64,000 nucleotides of DNA from positions 1 to 64,000 of the forward strand of contig JAHDYM010000001.1 in assembly GCA_023383705.1 (NCBI GenBank). Reading direction: 5' to 3'. Below are positions 50,573 to 60,960 of this stretch, one piece after another; the first letter of the stretch is position 1; each line of letters opens with the position of its first letter. The notes under the pieces were generated by a model. That model was not told the origin of the DNA. It did not search any database and saw only the letters and a list, made by a program, of their open reading frames with translations. Source of the stretch: Gammaproteobacteria bacterium (GTDB taxonomy: Bacteria; Pseudomonadota; Gammaproteobacteria; Steroidobacterales; GCA-2729495). A program made the position numbers and the translations under genes.

Positions 50573-51664
50573 TCAGTCCGGGTTGCGTACCTTGTCGAAT
50601 ATGTGGATGGGACTCTCGGCGTTCATGACCAGGCCATAACTGATCCGGTCATAGGTCTTGAACACCATTAGAACGCCGGCATGCTCATCCGGCAACTGGA
50701 CTTTGCGGTTGAACACGCCGGATTTGACCGTGTCGTTGACCCGTTCACCGGCCCGCCAGATACCCAGCACATGGCCCGACTCGATACCGTCGCGCGCACC
50801 GCGGTTGATGATCACGACCTGATACTGGCCAATCTGGGTGACGCCATCGACAACGTGGATGATCCGCCCCTCGACCTGCCTGTCCGGTGCGCGTGGCGTG
50901 AAGTGCATGGGCGGGGGCAAGTCGCGCGACACCACGCGGTCACCGATCACCACCTCCTGGACGGAGGCATTGAGCCGCATCGTCGCCGGATCGCCACCAC
51001 GGCTTACCTTGCCTTCAGAGACAAAAATTCCTTCGTAGCCCACGGTGTCGCCATCATCGGGGTCGACGATCTTGTCGCCCTGGTGAATCAGGTTGTAGTT
51101 ACCGTCGACCTCGATGCCCTTGCCGCGAACATAGACATCATTGCCGGTTGCGCCGATCAGGTGCTCGTCGCGCAGTTCGACGACATACGGCATTTTTTCG
51201 AACTCGTTCTTCTCCAGCACCATGCTCCTGCTGAGGAAGGCCCCGACCGCGCTGTAGGGAAGGGTCTGGATGGCCGAGTCCAGCGATTCTTCGCGAATCC
51301 GCGGCGACAGCCGGTCAGTGCCGGTTACGGTGCCACGCTCGAGGCGGAGCTGCGGCTTGCCATCGACATACACCAGCGTGAGCACATCGCCGGGATATAT
51401 AAGGTGCGGGTTCTCCACCTGCGGGTTGACGTACCAGATTTCCGGCCAGTACCAGGGGTCACGCAGGAACCTGGCCGAGATATCCCAGAGGGTATCGCCG
51501 GCCTTCACCACATAGGTATCCGGATGCGAAGGGTTGAGTACCGGCCCTCCACCCTGCTGGGCATTCAGGCCACCAGCAAAACCGGCAAGCGCCACCAGCA
51601 AAACGATGGCCATGCGGCCACGAAAGCCACTCTGCTGGACAGATCCGGACTGGGAGATTTTCAT
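50573..51664 (-). CDS. LysM domain-containing protein
   Basis: DTYVVKAGDTLWDISARFLRDPWYWPEIWYVNPQVENPHLIYPGDVLTL. Confidence 0.95.
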   Translation of the reverse strand: MKISQSGSVQQSGFRGRMAIVLLVALAGFAGGLNAQQGGGPVLNPSHPDTYVVKAGDTLWDISARFLRDPWYWPEIWYVNPQVENPHLIYPGDVLTLVYVDGKPQLRLERGTVTGTDRLSPRIREESLDSAIQTLPYSAVGAFLSRSMVLEKNEFEKMPYVVELRDEHLIGATGNDVYVRGKGIEVDGNYNLIHQGDKIVDPDDGDTVGYEGIFVSEGKVSRGGDPATMRLNASVQEVVIGDRVVSRDLPPPMHFTPRAPDRQVEGRIIHVVDGVTQIGQYQVVIINRGARDGIESGHVLGIWRAGERVNDTVKSGVFNRKVQLPDEHAGVLMVFKTYDRISYGLVMNAESPIHIFDKVRNPD

Positions 51665-51846
51665 GGGGACTCCATCCCTGCTGGAAGGCCCGCTGGCGCA
51701 CGGCACCACGGTATACTCGCGGTGCGCGCAGCTGACCCGATGCAACCACAACCCCGGGGAACCCGACCCCGGCTGAACAATGCAAGATGTATCATAGTTT
51801 TGAGCAAGTTACCTAGCACTTGGCGCCAAACTGTGAAGGACGCAAC

Positions 51847-52386
51847 ATGGCGGTGCTGAAAATCCTCGAGTATCCCGACCCGCGCCTGCGGACAAAGGCG
51901 CAGCCGGTGACGACTGTCACGGCCGAGCACCGCCTGCTGGCCGACAATATGTTCGAAACCATGTACGCGGCGCCGGGCATCGGCCTCGCCGCTACGCAGG
52001 TAGACCGGCATATACGATTGCTGGTGCTGGACGTGTCTGAGAGCCGCGACCAGCCGCTGTGCCTGATCAACCCGGAAATACTCAGCCGTGAGGGCAGCGA
52101 AACCGGCGAAGAAGGTTGCCTGTCGGTGCCCGGGGTGAATGAACCCGTGGCGCGTGCTGCGCACATCCGGGTGCGGGCGCTGGACCGCCACGGCAAGTCC
52201 TTCGAACTCGAGGCCGAAGGCCTGCTCGCCGTCTGCATCCAGCACGAAATGGATCACCTGGAAGGCAAGCTGTTCGTCGACTACCTCTCCGAACTCAAGC
52301 GCAGCCGACTGAAGAAACGTGCCACCAAGTCCAGGCGCAAGGACGGCGCGGACAGTCCCGTTCAACTGCCCGAGACCGTGCGCTGA
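51847..52386 (+). CDS. def: peptide deformylase
   Basis: [37 protein letters not shown]. Confidence 0.98.
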   Translation: MAVLKILEYPDPRLRTKAQPVTTVTAEHRLLADNMFETMYAAPGIGLAATQVDRHIRLLVLDVSESRDQPLCLINPEILSREGSETGEEGCLSVPGVNEPVARAAHIRVRALDRHGKSFELEAEGLLAVCIQHEMDHLEGKLFVDYLSELKRSRLKKRATKSRRKDGADSPVQLPETVR

Positions 52387-52419
52387 GCGGCAAACGGCTG
52401 CGCGCCCCGCACCCTGCGC

Positions 52420-53376
52420 ATGATGACAGCAGCACGGATCATCTTTGCCGGCTCGCCCGCGTTTGCCACACCGACCCTGCAGATGCTGTGCGAGCGTGGC
52501 CATCGCCCGGTCGCCGTGCTGACGCAACCCGACCGGCCGGCAGGACGCGGCCGCCAGCTCGGTTCGAGCCCGGTCAAGCAACTCGCGCTTGAACTCGGCA
52601 TCCCCGTACTGCAGCCACTGACGCTGAAGGACGCGGCAACGCAGGCCGGGCTGCGCGCACTCGCGCCGGACCTGCTCGTGGTGGTGGCTTACGGGCTGTT
52701 GCTGCCGCCGGCAGTCCTCGCGATCCCGTCGCGCGGCTGCGTGAACGTGCACGCCTCGATCCTGCCGCGCTGGCGCGGCGCATCGCCGATCCAGGCGGCG
52801 ATTCTCGCCGGGGACAGCGAGACTGGCGTCAGCATCATGGCCATGGAGGCCGGTCTCGACACCGGTGCGGTCTACAGCTGCGCACGGCTGCCGATCGATG
52901 CGCAGGAGACCGCCGGCGAACTCGAACAGCGCCTCGCCATGCTCGGTGCCGCAGCCCTTGCGGAGCAGCTCGATGGACTGCTGGCCGGCAAGCTGCAGGC
53001 CACGCCGCAAGCGGCTGAAGGCGTCACCTATGCCGGCCGCATCAGCAAGGCCGACGCCCGCATCGACTGGCAGCAACCGGCGGCACGGATCGCCCGGCAG
53101 ATACGCGCGTACAACCCGTGGCCGGTCGCGGAAACCACGCTCGGCGGACAGCAGCTGCGCTGTTTTGCCGCCCGTGTCGGCAGCGATGGCACGCCGGCGG
53201 GCGGGACGCAAGCAGTTCCCGGCCAGGTCATCACTGCCGGCAAGCACGGCATCAGCGTGCAGACGGGCGACGGCATCCTTGAACTCCAGCTGCTGCAGTT
53301 GCCAGGCAAGCAGCGACTCGCCGCCGCAGATCTCGCGCGCGGCAGGGCGCTCACCGGTGTGGTGCTCGGCGGATGA
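52420..53376 (+). CDS. fmt: methionyl-tRNA formyltransferase
   Basis: IIFAGSPAFATPTLQ; NVHASILPRWRGASPIQAAILAGD. Confidence 0.98.
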   Translation: MMTAARIIFAGSPAFATPTLQMLCERGHRPVAVLTQPDRPAGRGRQLGSSPVKQLALELGIPVLQPLTLKDAATQAGLRALAPDLLVVVAYGLLLPPAVLAIPSRGCVNVHASILPRWRGASPIQAAILAGDSETGVSIMAMEAGLDTGAVYSCARLPIDAQETAGELEQRLAMLGAAALAEQLDGLLAGKLQATPQAAEGVTYAGRISKADARIDWQQPAARIARQIRAYNPWPVAETTLGGQQLRCFAARVGSDGTPAGGTQAVPGQVITAGKHGISVQTGDGILELQLLQLPGKQRLAAADLARGRALTGVVLGG

Positions 53377-54749
53377 AGGGGCGCAGCACCCGGCGAGGAC
53401 CTGCAGGCCGCGCAGCGCATGATGCAACCGGATCGCTGAACCGCGCGATGGCGGCACGCGCGGTCATGGCCGTCATCGAACAGGGCGCCACCCTGGAAGC
53501 CGCGCTCGCTGCGCAAGACACCACGGGCCTCGAGGACCGCGACCGGGCCCACATCCAGGCGCTGGCCTTCGGCGCGGTGCGCTGGCACCACCGTCACCAG
53601 GCGATAGTTGCGGAACTCCTCGACCGGCCCCTGCGCAGCCGCGACCGTATCCTCGAGGCGCTGCTCTCGGTCGGGCTGTTCCAGCTCGGCGATCCGGCAC
53701 AGCCGGATTACGCCGCCATATCAAGCACGGTCGGCGCCACGCGTCTGCTCGGACAGGAGCGCGCCGCCGGACTCGTCAACGCAGCCCTGCGCCGCTATCA
53801 GCGTGAGGCGCCGGCGATCCTTGCGCGCGTGATGGAAGACGCAGAGGCCCGCCACTCGCATCCCGCCTGGATGATCCGGCAGCTGCAACAGGACTGGCCG
53901 GAGCACTGGGCGGATTTGCTGGAGGCCAACCAGCAACAGCCGCCGCTGTGGCTGCGCGTGAATGCCATGCGGACCACGGTCAGCGAATACGCGGCGCGAC
54001 TGCAGGACGAACTGGGCATCAGTGCACGGATGCTGCCGGGTGCGCCACAGGCGCTTGCACCGGCAGCGCCGGTGGCGGTCACGCGGCTGCCGGGCTTTGC
54101 CGACGGACTGGTCACCGTCCAGGATGCGGCTTCACAGCTGGCAGCCGGGCTGCTCGACCCGCAACCGGGCATGCGCGTGCTGGATGCCTGTGCCGCACCG
54201 GGCGGCAAGTCCACCCATCTGCTCGAACACACCCGCGGCCAGATCGAACTGACCGCTCTCGACGTATCGGCAGAACGCCTGCGCCTGGTGGCAGGCAATC
54301 TCGCGCGACTCGGACTGGAGGCAAGACTGCAGGCCGGCGATGCGACCGCACCGGAAACATGGTGGGATGGCCGGCCCTTCGACCGGATCCTCATCGACGC
54401 GCCCTGTTCGGCGACCGGCGTCATCCGCCGTCATCCCGACATCAAGTTCCTGCGCCGCGCCACCGATATCCCGGCGCTTGCCGCCCGGCAGGCGCAGATG
54501 CTCGGGAAGCTCCGGCCACTGCTGCGCCCGGGCGGGCGTCTCCTTTACAGCACCTGTTCATTGCTCCGCGCCGAAAACAGCGCCGTGGTCAGCAACTTTC
54601 TAGGCGCACATCCGGAAATGCGCGAACTTCCGCTTCCGGATCATCTGCCCGCCGCAGCACCGGGGCCGGGATGCGGCCGCCAGCTGCTGCCGGGTGCAGT
54701 GGATACCGACGGCTTCTACTATGCTTTAATGACTCTTGTGCCTGGCTGA
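53373..54749 (+). CDS. rsmB: 16S rRNA (cytosine(967)-C(5))-methyltransferase
   Basis: DACAAPGGKSTHLLE; DAPCSATGVIRRHPDIK; YSTCSL. Confidence 0.97.
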   Translation: MKGRSTRRGPAGRAAHDATGSLNRAMAARAVMAVIEQGATLEAALAAQDTTGLEDRDRAHIQALAFGAVRWHHRHQAIVAELLDRPLRSRDRILEALLSVGLFQLGDPAQPDYAAISSTVGATRLLGQERAAGLVNAALRRYQREAPAILARVMEDAEARHSHPAWMIRQLQQDWPEHWADLLEANQQQPPLWLRVNAMRTTVSEYAARLQDELGISARMLPGAPQALAPAAPVAVTRLPGFADGLVTVQDAASQLAAGLLDPQPGMRVLDACAAPGGKSTHLLEHTRGQIELTALDVSAERLRLVAGNLARLGLEARLQAGDATAPETWWDGRPFDRILIDAPCSATGVIRRHPDIKFLRRATDIPALAARQAQMLGKLRPLLRPGGRLLYSTCSLLRAENSAVVSNFLGAHPEMRELPLPDHLPAAAPGPGCGRQLLPGAVDTDGFYYALMTLVPG

Positions 54750-54819
54750 CACAGCCTGGCTGGTCGCGGGCCCGGACTGGAATCCGGCTTCATCTGAACA
54801 CCAGACTGTGCAGCAGTAC

Positions 54820-55440
54820 ATGCAAAATTTTCCACGTCCGGCAGTGCCCATGCGCAGCCATCGTGCCAGCAAGTGGCTCTCACCCGCCCTGCTGGCCGCC
54901 GTATTCCTCGTCTCGGGCCTGTGCTTCATGCCAGCCAGCCAGGCCCAGGAGACGGATATCGTCATCCGCGATACGCAGACCGAACTGAGGGACAATGTCT
55001 GGTACCTGTCGGCGCGCGTCGACTACCAGCTCAACCGGCAGATGCTCGATGCCCTGCAGAACGGCATACGCCTGACCTTCAGCCTGCAGGCGGAGATCAA
55101 CGAGAGCCGGAACTGGCTGCCGGACAGCGAGGTCGCAACCCTGCAGCGGGACTACGAACTCTCGTGGCAGCCGCTGTCGCGCGGCTACGTGGTACGCGAT
55201 ACCAGCAGCGACGAGCAAACCACGCATACCACGCTGTTCGCCGCACTCCATGCACTCGGCACCATATCAGGGCTGCCGCTGGTCGAGGCGAGCCTGCTCG
55301 ACCCGGCGGCGCGCCACGAGATCCGCCTGCGCGCATTGCTCAACCAGCAGCGGCTGCCGGGACCCTTGCGCATGCTGGCCTTCTGGAACGATGACTTCAG
55401 TCTTGAGAGTGACTGGCATCAATGGCCACTCGAAGAGTAG
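54820..55440 (+). CDS. DUF4390 domain-containing protein
   Basis: TDIVIRDTQTELRDNVWYLSARVDYQLNRQMLDALQNGIRLTF; conserved position between rsmB and ntrY. Confidence 0.88.
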   Translation: MQNFPRPAVPMRSHRASKWLSPALLAAVFLVSGLCFMPASQAQETDIVIRDTQTELRDNVWYLSARVDYQLNRQMLDALQNGIRLTFSLQAEINESRNWLPDSEVATLQRDYELSWQPLSRGYVVRDTSSDEQTTHTTLFAALHALGTISGLPLVEASLLDPAARHEIRLRALLNQQRLPGPLRMLAFWNDDFSLESDWHQWPLEE

Positions 55441-57668
55441 CTCGCGCGGCTGTCCTGATCATCGTCACAGCCGCAGTACTGCTGGGCATCACGGCCCTGC
55501 TGCTGCTGGCACAGTCCGCACCCAGCCTGCAGGGCTTCGGCCGCCGTCACCTGATCATCATCGGGGTGAACATCAGTGCCGGGCTGCTGCTGCTGGCACT
55601 GATCGTCGGCAACCTGGTGCAACTGGTACGCGATTACCGGCGGCGGGCGCCTGGCTCCAGGCTGCGGCTCCGGCTGGTCACGATGTTCGTGGGCCTGACA
55701 CTGGCACCTTTGTGCATCGTTTACCTGTTTGCACTCAATGCCATCAACGGCGGCATCGACAACTGGTTCGACACCGACCTGGGCACCGAAATTTCCTCGG
55801 CGCTGAAACTCAGCCGCGAGACCCTCGACACCCAGGCCAGTTCGCGACTGCTGCAGACCGGTGCGCTGGCTGCGGCACTCGGCAACCTGGATGGCGAGCC
55901 CCTGCTGCGCGCGCTGGGCGTGCTGCGCACCGATGCCGGTGCCGCCGAACTGGCGGTCTTCAACCGGGAACTGCAACTGACCGGTTCAAGCATGCAGGGT
56001 GAACGTCTGCCGCCGCGCCTGGCAGAAGACGTGATTGCCGAACTGCGCCGGACCCGGACTTTTGTCGCACTCGAGCCCGAGGCCAATGACCGGTACCAGA
56101 TCCGTGCCGCCATCATCATTCCCGGCGACGGCGATGCGCTCGCGCCGCGCTACCTGCAGGCCATATTTCCGGTCGGCGAGCGTCAGGCGCAACTCGCCAA
56201 TGCGGTCGAAGACACCTACCTCCGCTACACCGAGCTGCAATACCTGCGCGACCCGTTGAATCTCAGCCTGGCCCTGACACTGTCGCTGGTCCTGCTGCTG
56301 TCGCTGTTTGCAGCGGCAGCGGGCGCCTTCTACCTGTCGCGGCGCCTCTCGGCGCCGATCGAGGTACTGGCAATCGGTACCGAAGCGGTCGCCAGGGGCA
56401 ATTTCGACACGCACCTGCCGCCCGGGGCGGCAGACGAGATCGGCTTCCTGATCGAATCCTTCAACACCATGATCGAGCGCCTGAAGCAGGCGCGGGAGGA
56501 CGGGCGCAGGAGCCAGCAGCAACTCGAGAGCGAGCGGGCCAACCTGGCCACCATTCTCGGCAGCCTTTCCACCGGCGTGATCGCGCTCGCGCCCGACGGC
56601 ACGCTGCGCATTGCCAACGATGCGGCCGGCCGGGTGCTGGGCATCGACCTCACGGGCCTGACTGGCACGCCATGGCGGGATGCCTGCCACGGCAACACCA
56701 TCTTCGCGCAATTTGTCGAGGCACTGGAGCCGCAGCTGCGGGGCATACCAGCCGAATGGCGCGGCCAGGTGGTCCTGCGCACCGATAACAGCCGGCGCAT
56801 CCTCAACTGTGCCAGCTCGCCCCTGCCGGGCGATGCCGGTGGTACCGGTGGTGGCGTGATAGTGGTCTTCGATGACGTCACCGAACTGCTGCTCGCGCAG
56901 CGGGACGCAGCCTGGGGCGAGGTCGCGCGCCGTCTTGCACACGAGATCAAGAATCCGCTGACGCCGATACGCCTCGCTGCCGAACGCATGAGGCGCTGGT
57001 ATCTCCCCAACCTGACGGAAGAGGACGGCAAGGTCCTCGACCGGTCGACGCATACGATCGTGCAGCAGGTCGAAGCGATGCGCGACATGGTGAATGCCTT
57101 CAGCGAGTATGCGCGCGCTCCGGCCATCAATATCGGCCGGGTCGACCTGAGCAGGCTGATCCGCGAGGTGGCCTGGCTCTACCGCGCGCAGGAAGGCCAG
57201 CCAGGCGTGCAACTGAAGCTCGATGAAGACATGGAGATCGAGGCAGACGCCGTGCGGGTGCGACAGCTGCTGCACAACCTGATCAGGAACGCCCAGGAGG
57301 CGCTGGAGGGACAGGCCGACGCGCACATCGAGATCACGGCGGGCTTCGTCCCCGGTACGGAACGGGCCCTGGCAGAGATCAGCGTCAGCGACAATGGCCC
57401 GGGGATTGCCGCCGAACTGCTGCCACACCTGTTCGAGCCTTACGTGACGAGCAAGAACAAGGGCACGGGGCTTGGACTGGCGATCGTCCGCAAGCTGGTC
57501 GAGGAACACGGCGGTACCGTCTCGGCAGAAAACATCCCGCCGCACGGCGCGCGGCTGGCAGTGCGGCTGCCGGTACGCAGCCGCAGCAGCGACGCACAGG
57601 GCGAGAACCACTCGCTGTGGTCGGATGACAGGCCCGATGCACGCACCCCGGCACGGAGCGAGGCATGA
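55422..57668 (+). CDS. ntrY: NtrY-like sensor histidine kinase
   Basis: N-terminal TM region, HAMP, PAS, H-box VARRLAHEIKNPLTPIRLAAERM, GTGLGLAIVRKLVEEHGG. Confidence 0.93.
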   Translation: MATRRVARAAVLIIVTAAVLLGITALLLLAQSAPSLQGFGRRHLIIIGVNISAGLLLLALIVGNLVQLVRDYRRRAPGSRLRLRLVTMFVGLTLAPLCIVYLFALNAINGGIDNWFDTDLGTEISSALKLSRETLDTQASSRLLQTGALAAALGNLDGEPLLRALGVLRTDAGAAELAVFNRELQLTGSSMQGERLPPRLAEDVIAELRRTRTFVALEPEANDRYQIRAAIIIPGDGDALAPRYLQAIFPVGERQAQLANAVEDTYLRYTELQYLRDPLNLSLALTLSLVLLLSLFAAAAGAFYLSRRLSAPIEVLAIGTEAVARGNFDTHLPPGAADEIGFLIESFNTMIERLKQAREDGRRSQQQLESERANLATILGSLSTGVIALAPDGTLRIANDAAGRVLGIDLTGLTGTPWRDACHGNTIFAQFVEALEPQLRGIPAEWRGQVVLRTDNSRRILNCASSPLPGDAGGTGGGVIVVFDDVTELLLAQRDAAWGEVARRLAHEIKNPLTPIRLAAERMRRWYLPNLTEEDGKVLDRSTHTIVQQVEAMRDMVNAFSEYARAPAINIGRVDLSRLIREVAWLYRAQEGQPGVQLKLDEDMEIEADAVRVRQLLHNLIRNAQEALEGQADAHIEITAGFVPGTERALAEISVSDNGPGIAAELLPHLFEPYVTSKNKGTGLGLAIVRKLVEEHGGTVSAENIPPHGARLAVRLPVRSRSSDAQGENHSLWSDDRPDARTPARSEA

Positions 57669-59023
57669 ACCCGGCGCACATACTGGTGATCGATGACGAG
57701 GCGGACATCCGCAGCACCATCAGCGACATCCTCGGCGACGAGGGCTATGCCGTCAGCGTCGCGGGCGATGCCGCGGCGGCCCGTGCGGAAGTGCAGCGGG
57801 CAGCCCCGGACCTGATATTGCTCGATGTCTGGATGCCGGACGTCGACGGCATCACCCTGCTGCGCGAGTGGACCGAATCCGGTGCACTGCGCTGTCCGGT
57901 GGTGATCCTGTCCGGTCACGGCACCGTTGAAACCGCCGTGGAAGCCACGCGGCTGGGGGCGGCGGATTTCATCGAAAAACCCCTGTCGCTCGCCAGGCTG
58001 CTCCGGACGGTGCGCAAGGCGCTGGACACAGGCAAGCGCACGCCGGACACGGGGCCGCGGCGCATCCTGCAAACCGGCTCGCTGACGCCAACCGGACGCA
58101 GCGAGGCCATGCGCATGCTGCGCGAGCAGGCCGCTTCCGTCGCCGCCCGCCCGGAAGCCGTGCTGCTCGTCGGTGAACCCGGTTCCGGGCGCAGCAACCT
58201 CGCGCAATACATCCACAGGCTTGCCCGCAACAGCGACCGACCCTTCATCACCCTGAACTGCAGCGCCGTCCCCGCGGAAAATGCCGCGCAGCTGCTGTTT
58301 GGCATCAGCCAGGCGGACGTCGAAGAACCCGGCGTGCTCGAAAGGGCTGCCGGCGGCACGCTCTACCTGCGCGACCTCGACGAGCTGCACCCGGCGGCAC
58401 AGCGCCTGCTGGCCGGCGCGCTCGAGCAGCGAGGCTTCGCGCGCGTCGGGCATGCGGGAACCATCCCCCTCGAAGCCAGGGTGATCGCCTCGCTGGCACC
58501 AGCCCGTGCCGACCAGGTGCGCCCGGAGCTGCTGTCGCGGCTGGCCGTGCTGGAATTGCGGGTGCCAGCCTTGCGCGACCGGCGCGAGGATGTCCCGGAG
58601 TTGCTGCGGGAATGCGCCGAACGGCTGGTTGAGCACGAAGGCCTGCCCTTCCGCCGCTTCGGGCTGTCAGCCCAGAACCGGCTGCGCAACTACCCGTGGC
58701 CGGGCAACGTCCGCGAGCTGGCGACACTGGTACGCCGGCTGCTGGTCGCCGGCGGTGCTGAGGAAATCAGCCTGGCCGAACTCGAGCAGCAACTCGCACC
58801 GTTGCAGCCAGGCACTGCGTCCCTCATCGAGCAGGATCTGCTGGGCATGCCCCTGCGCGAAGCGCGCGAACAGTTCGAGCGCAGTTACCTGAGCCAGCAG
58901 CTCGCACTCTGCGGCGGGCGCGTGGGACAGCTCGCCAAGCGCGTTGGCATGGAGCGCACGCACCTGTATCGCAAGCTGCGCTCACTGGGCATCGACTTCA
59001 GGCAGATCGCCGAAGACGACTAG
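57665..59023 (+). CDS. ntrX: NtrX-like response regulator (AAA+ type, Fis HTH)
   Basis: Receiver LLDVWMPDVDGITLL; degenerate AAA+ GEPGSGRSNLA; C-terminal Fis-type HTH. Confidence 0.92.
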   Translation: MNPAHILVIDDEADIRSTISDILGDEGYAVSVAGDAAAARAEVQRAAPDLILLDVWMPDVDGITLLREWTESGALRCPVVILSGHGTVETAVEATRLGAADFIEKPLSLARLLRTVRKALDTGKRTPDTGPRRILQTGSLTPTGRSEAMRMLREQAASVAARPEAVLLVGEPGSGRSNLAQYIHRLARNSDRPFITLNCSAVPAENAAQLLFGISQADVEEPGVLERAAGGTLYLRDLDELHPAAQRLLAGALEQRGFARVGHAGTIPLEARVIASLAPARADQVRPELLSRLAVLELRVPALRDRREDVPELLRECAERLVEHEGLPFRRFGLSAQNRLRNYPWPGNVRELATLVRRLLVAGGAEEISLAELEQQLAPLQPGTASLIEQDLLGMPLREAREQFERSYLSQQLALCGGRVGQLAKRVGMERTHLYRKLRSLGIDFRQIAEDD

Positions 59024-59043
59024 CGGCGGCAGTAGGAGCGGCG

Positions 59044-59106
59044 GTAGGAGCGGCTTCAGCCGCGATCTTTATCGACAACAATAATCGCGGCTGAAGCCGC
59101 TCCTAC
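59044..59106. repeat. REPIN-like inverted REP doublet
   Basis: GTAGGAGCGGCTTCAGCCGCGAT (59044-59066) and its exact reverse complement (59084-59106), 17-nt spacer. Confidence 0.92.
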
Positions 59107-59260
59107 AGGTATCTCTGCAGGCCGGGCGGCAGATGCGAAGTGTCCACTGCGTCCAGGCCCGGCGGTTTGGACTGCGAACTGAGCGTCTGCCAGAACACCG
59201 GCACGGCGCCGTCGAGGCGCCCGCTGCGCGCATCGGCGAACAGGCAGGCCAGGGCCTTGG
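59084..59260. repeat. 177-bp direct repeat, copy 1 (truncated 3' end of the PLP enzyme gene)
   Basis: Aligns without gaps to 62253-62429 with 7 mismatches by eye. Confidence 0.93.
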
Positions 59261-59357
59261 AGCAACGGAAGCACTCAGGAATTCGCTGCCGGCGGGCATC
59301 ACGCCTTCTTGGTGGTCACTCTATTCCGGCACCCGCGAAAGCCTGTTGCAATAATCA

Positions 59358-60695
59358 CTACGATAGTCCCGCAGCCTGCCCAACAATCTCGGCGTTACGG
59401 CGCGCGATTGCCCTGAATGCCGGCGAGATCAATTCGTGGTCCGCAGCGCTTTCCCAGAAGCGCCTGGCGAGAATCGTCATGTCGCGCCAGATATCAAGAG
59501 AATCCGCATTGGGCAAGGGAAGCTCCATTTCTCGATTTGGAATCGCGTTGGCGACAGTGGGAGCGTACATCATGGGCAGCATGTCGTAGATTGGCGCGAG
59601 AACGAATGGCCCTTCAAATGTCAGATAGAAGGATAGGTTGCCGAAGTGCATATCGGTATTACCGATAAGACGCCCATATGTTGCAACCCGCCGGATACGT
59701 TCGACGTCGTCGTTCGAAATTCTATTCAGCGAACGCAGAGATCTTGCTGCGCTAATCCAACTTTCCCGCTTCCCGATCAGGTACGCATCAATCGCGGACA
59801 GACTCACAACGCCGCGGCGACCAATAACCCCCTTTCGGTCAAATCTTTCAGCCTCCAGAAACACTTGCCCATCTCCGGGGAACAAGTCCGTGTTGGTCGA
59901 TGTGATTCCGGCATCTCTTAATGCAGAAATCGCCAGGTGCTCGCTCACGAGCAGATCGAACCAGCGCTGCGAACCTGGATCTGCACCCACAGGCGAGAAT
60001 TTCACGAGTACGTGCCGGGAGATCCCCTCCCTTGTCAGAAGGCACGTGAACTTTGGATGCTCGCCACCTGCAGATGATCCAGCAACGTCACCTTCGATCG
60101 CAGCATTGGCAAGCGACATGTAAGCGATGTGCCGATCCAGGATGTCTATTGCTTGAATCGGCGTACGCGCCTGCTTCAGGAATCGCTGCAAAGACTCATC
60201 GCCGACCAGAATATTGCCGATACCGTCGTCGCCCCGACGAACAAGGTAAGTCAGCACATCCGAGTCTTTCCAATCGGTGATCCGCTCCGGCAGACCAAGC
60301 TCTGGATAGCGTGTTGGAACTGTGCGCCCGATGAAGCCTTGAGGTCTCAGATCCTGCAGAAAAAACGGCAGGCCATCGGTGACTTCGGATCGATCCTTCT
60401 GCTTGGCGTCGAACCAGTACTGGTCTCGATGCAACGAGGTGAGTCGGCCGAGCAATTCGGGCTCGCCGGTTTCGCTGACCGCGAACACTGGCCAGGTCGA
60501 GCCGATACCAGGGATGTCCAGAGGAAGGCCATAGCGCGCCGCTCGCCTTTGCCCGATCCGGACGATTGCATCCCCCATCGCAGCGAGGGCTCGCGATACG
60601 GACGGTTGACTTAGACCCAATGCCCGTTGAATTTCTGCGCTCGTGGCTACGCCACGAGCGAGCACTTCGGCGATCGAATCAGGAAGCCCGGCCAT
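59358..60695 (-). CDS. HipA-family kinase, YjjJ-like, with fused N-terminal winged HTH
   Basis: N-terminal SAEIQRALGLSQPSVSRALAAMG; EAERFDRKG; GRLIGNTDMHFGNLSFYL; APIYDMLPMMYAP. Confidence 0.9.
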   Translation of the reverse strand: MAGLPDSIAEVLARGVATSAEIQRALGLSQPSVSRALAAMGDAIVRIGQRRAARYGLPLDIPGIGSTWPVFAVSETGEPELLGRLTSLHRDQYWFDAKQKDRSEVTDGLPFFLQDLRPQGFIGRTVPTRYPELGLPERITDWKDSDVLTYLVRRGDDGIGNILVGDESLQRFLKQARTPIQAIDILDRHIAYMSLANAAIEGDVAGSSAGGEHPKFTCLLTREGISRHVLVKFSPVGADPGSQRWFDLLVSEHLAISALRDAGITSTNTDLFPGDGQVFLEAERFDRKGVIGRRGVVSLSAIDAYLIGKRESWISAARSLRSLNRISNDDVERIRRVATYGRLIGNTDMHFGNLSFYLTFEGPFVLAPIYDMLPMMYAPTVANAIPNREMELPLPNADSLDIWRDMTILARRFWESAADHELISPAFRAIARRNAEIVGQAAGLS

Positions 60696-60807
60696 TCAAG
60701 AATCTTAATTGAATAATAAAAGAATAGCAAAATAGACATATTTTCACCTTCCGATCAATGAATTAACGCCATCCAGAGATCGTGTGGTGAATAGAAAAAT
60801 CTTGACG

Positions 60808-60862
60808 TTGCACCATCGAACCGGCTAGCCTGCCGCGCAGGCTAGCCGGTTCGATGGTGCAA
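60808..60862. repeat. perfect 26-bp inverted repeat, 3-nt loop
   Basis: TTGCACCATCGAACCGGCTAGCCTGC-CGC-GCAGGCTAGCCGGTTCGATGGTGCAA. Confidence 0.97.
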
Positions 60863-60960
60863 GCCCGGGTGCTCTTGACAGCAAACCCGAGCCAGGCGGC
60901 TCTCAGCCAGAGACCGGTAGGCCTTACCCCGCCTTGATCCGTGGTCCGTACCCCTGATCA

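Noticed and set aside
51661-53457. 598-aa minus-strand ORF
   Set aside because: Antisense to def and fmt; no recognisable domain.
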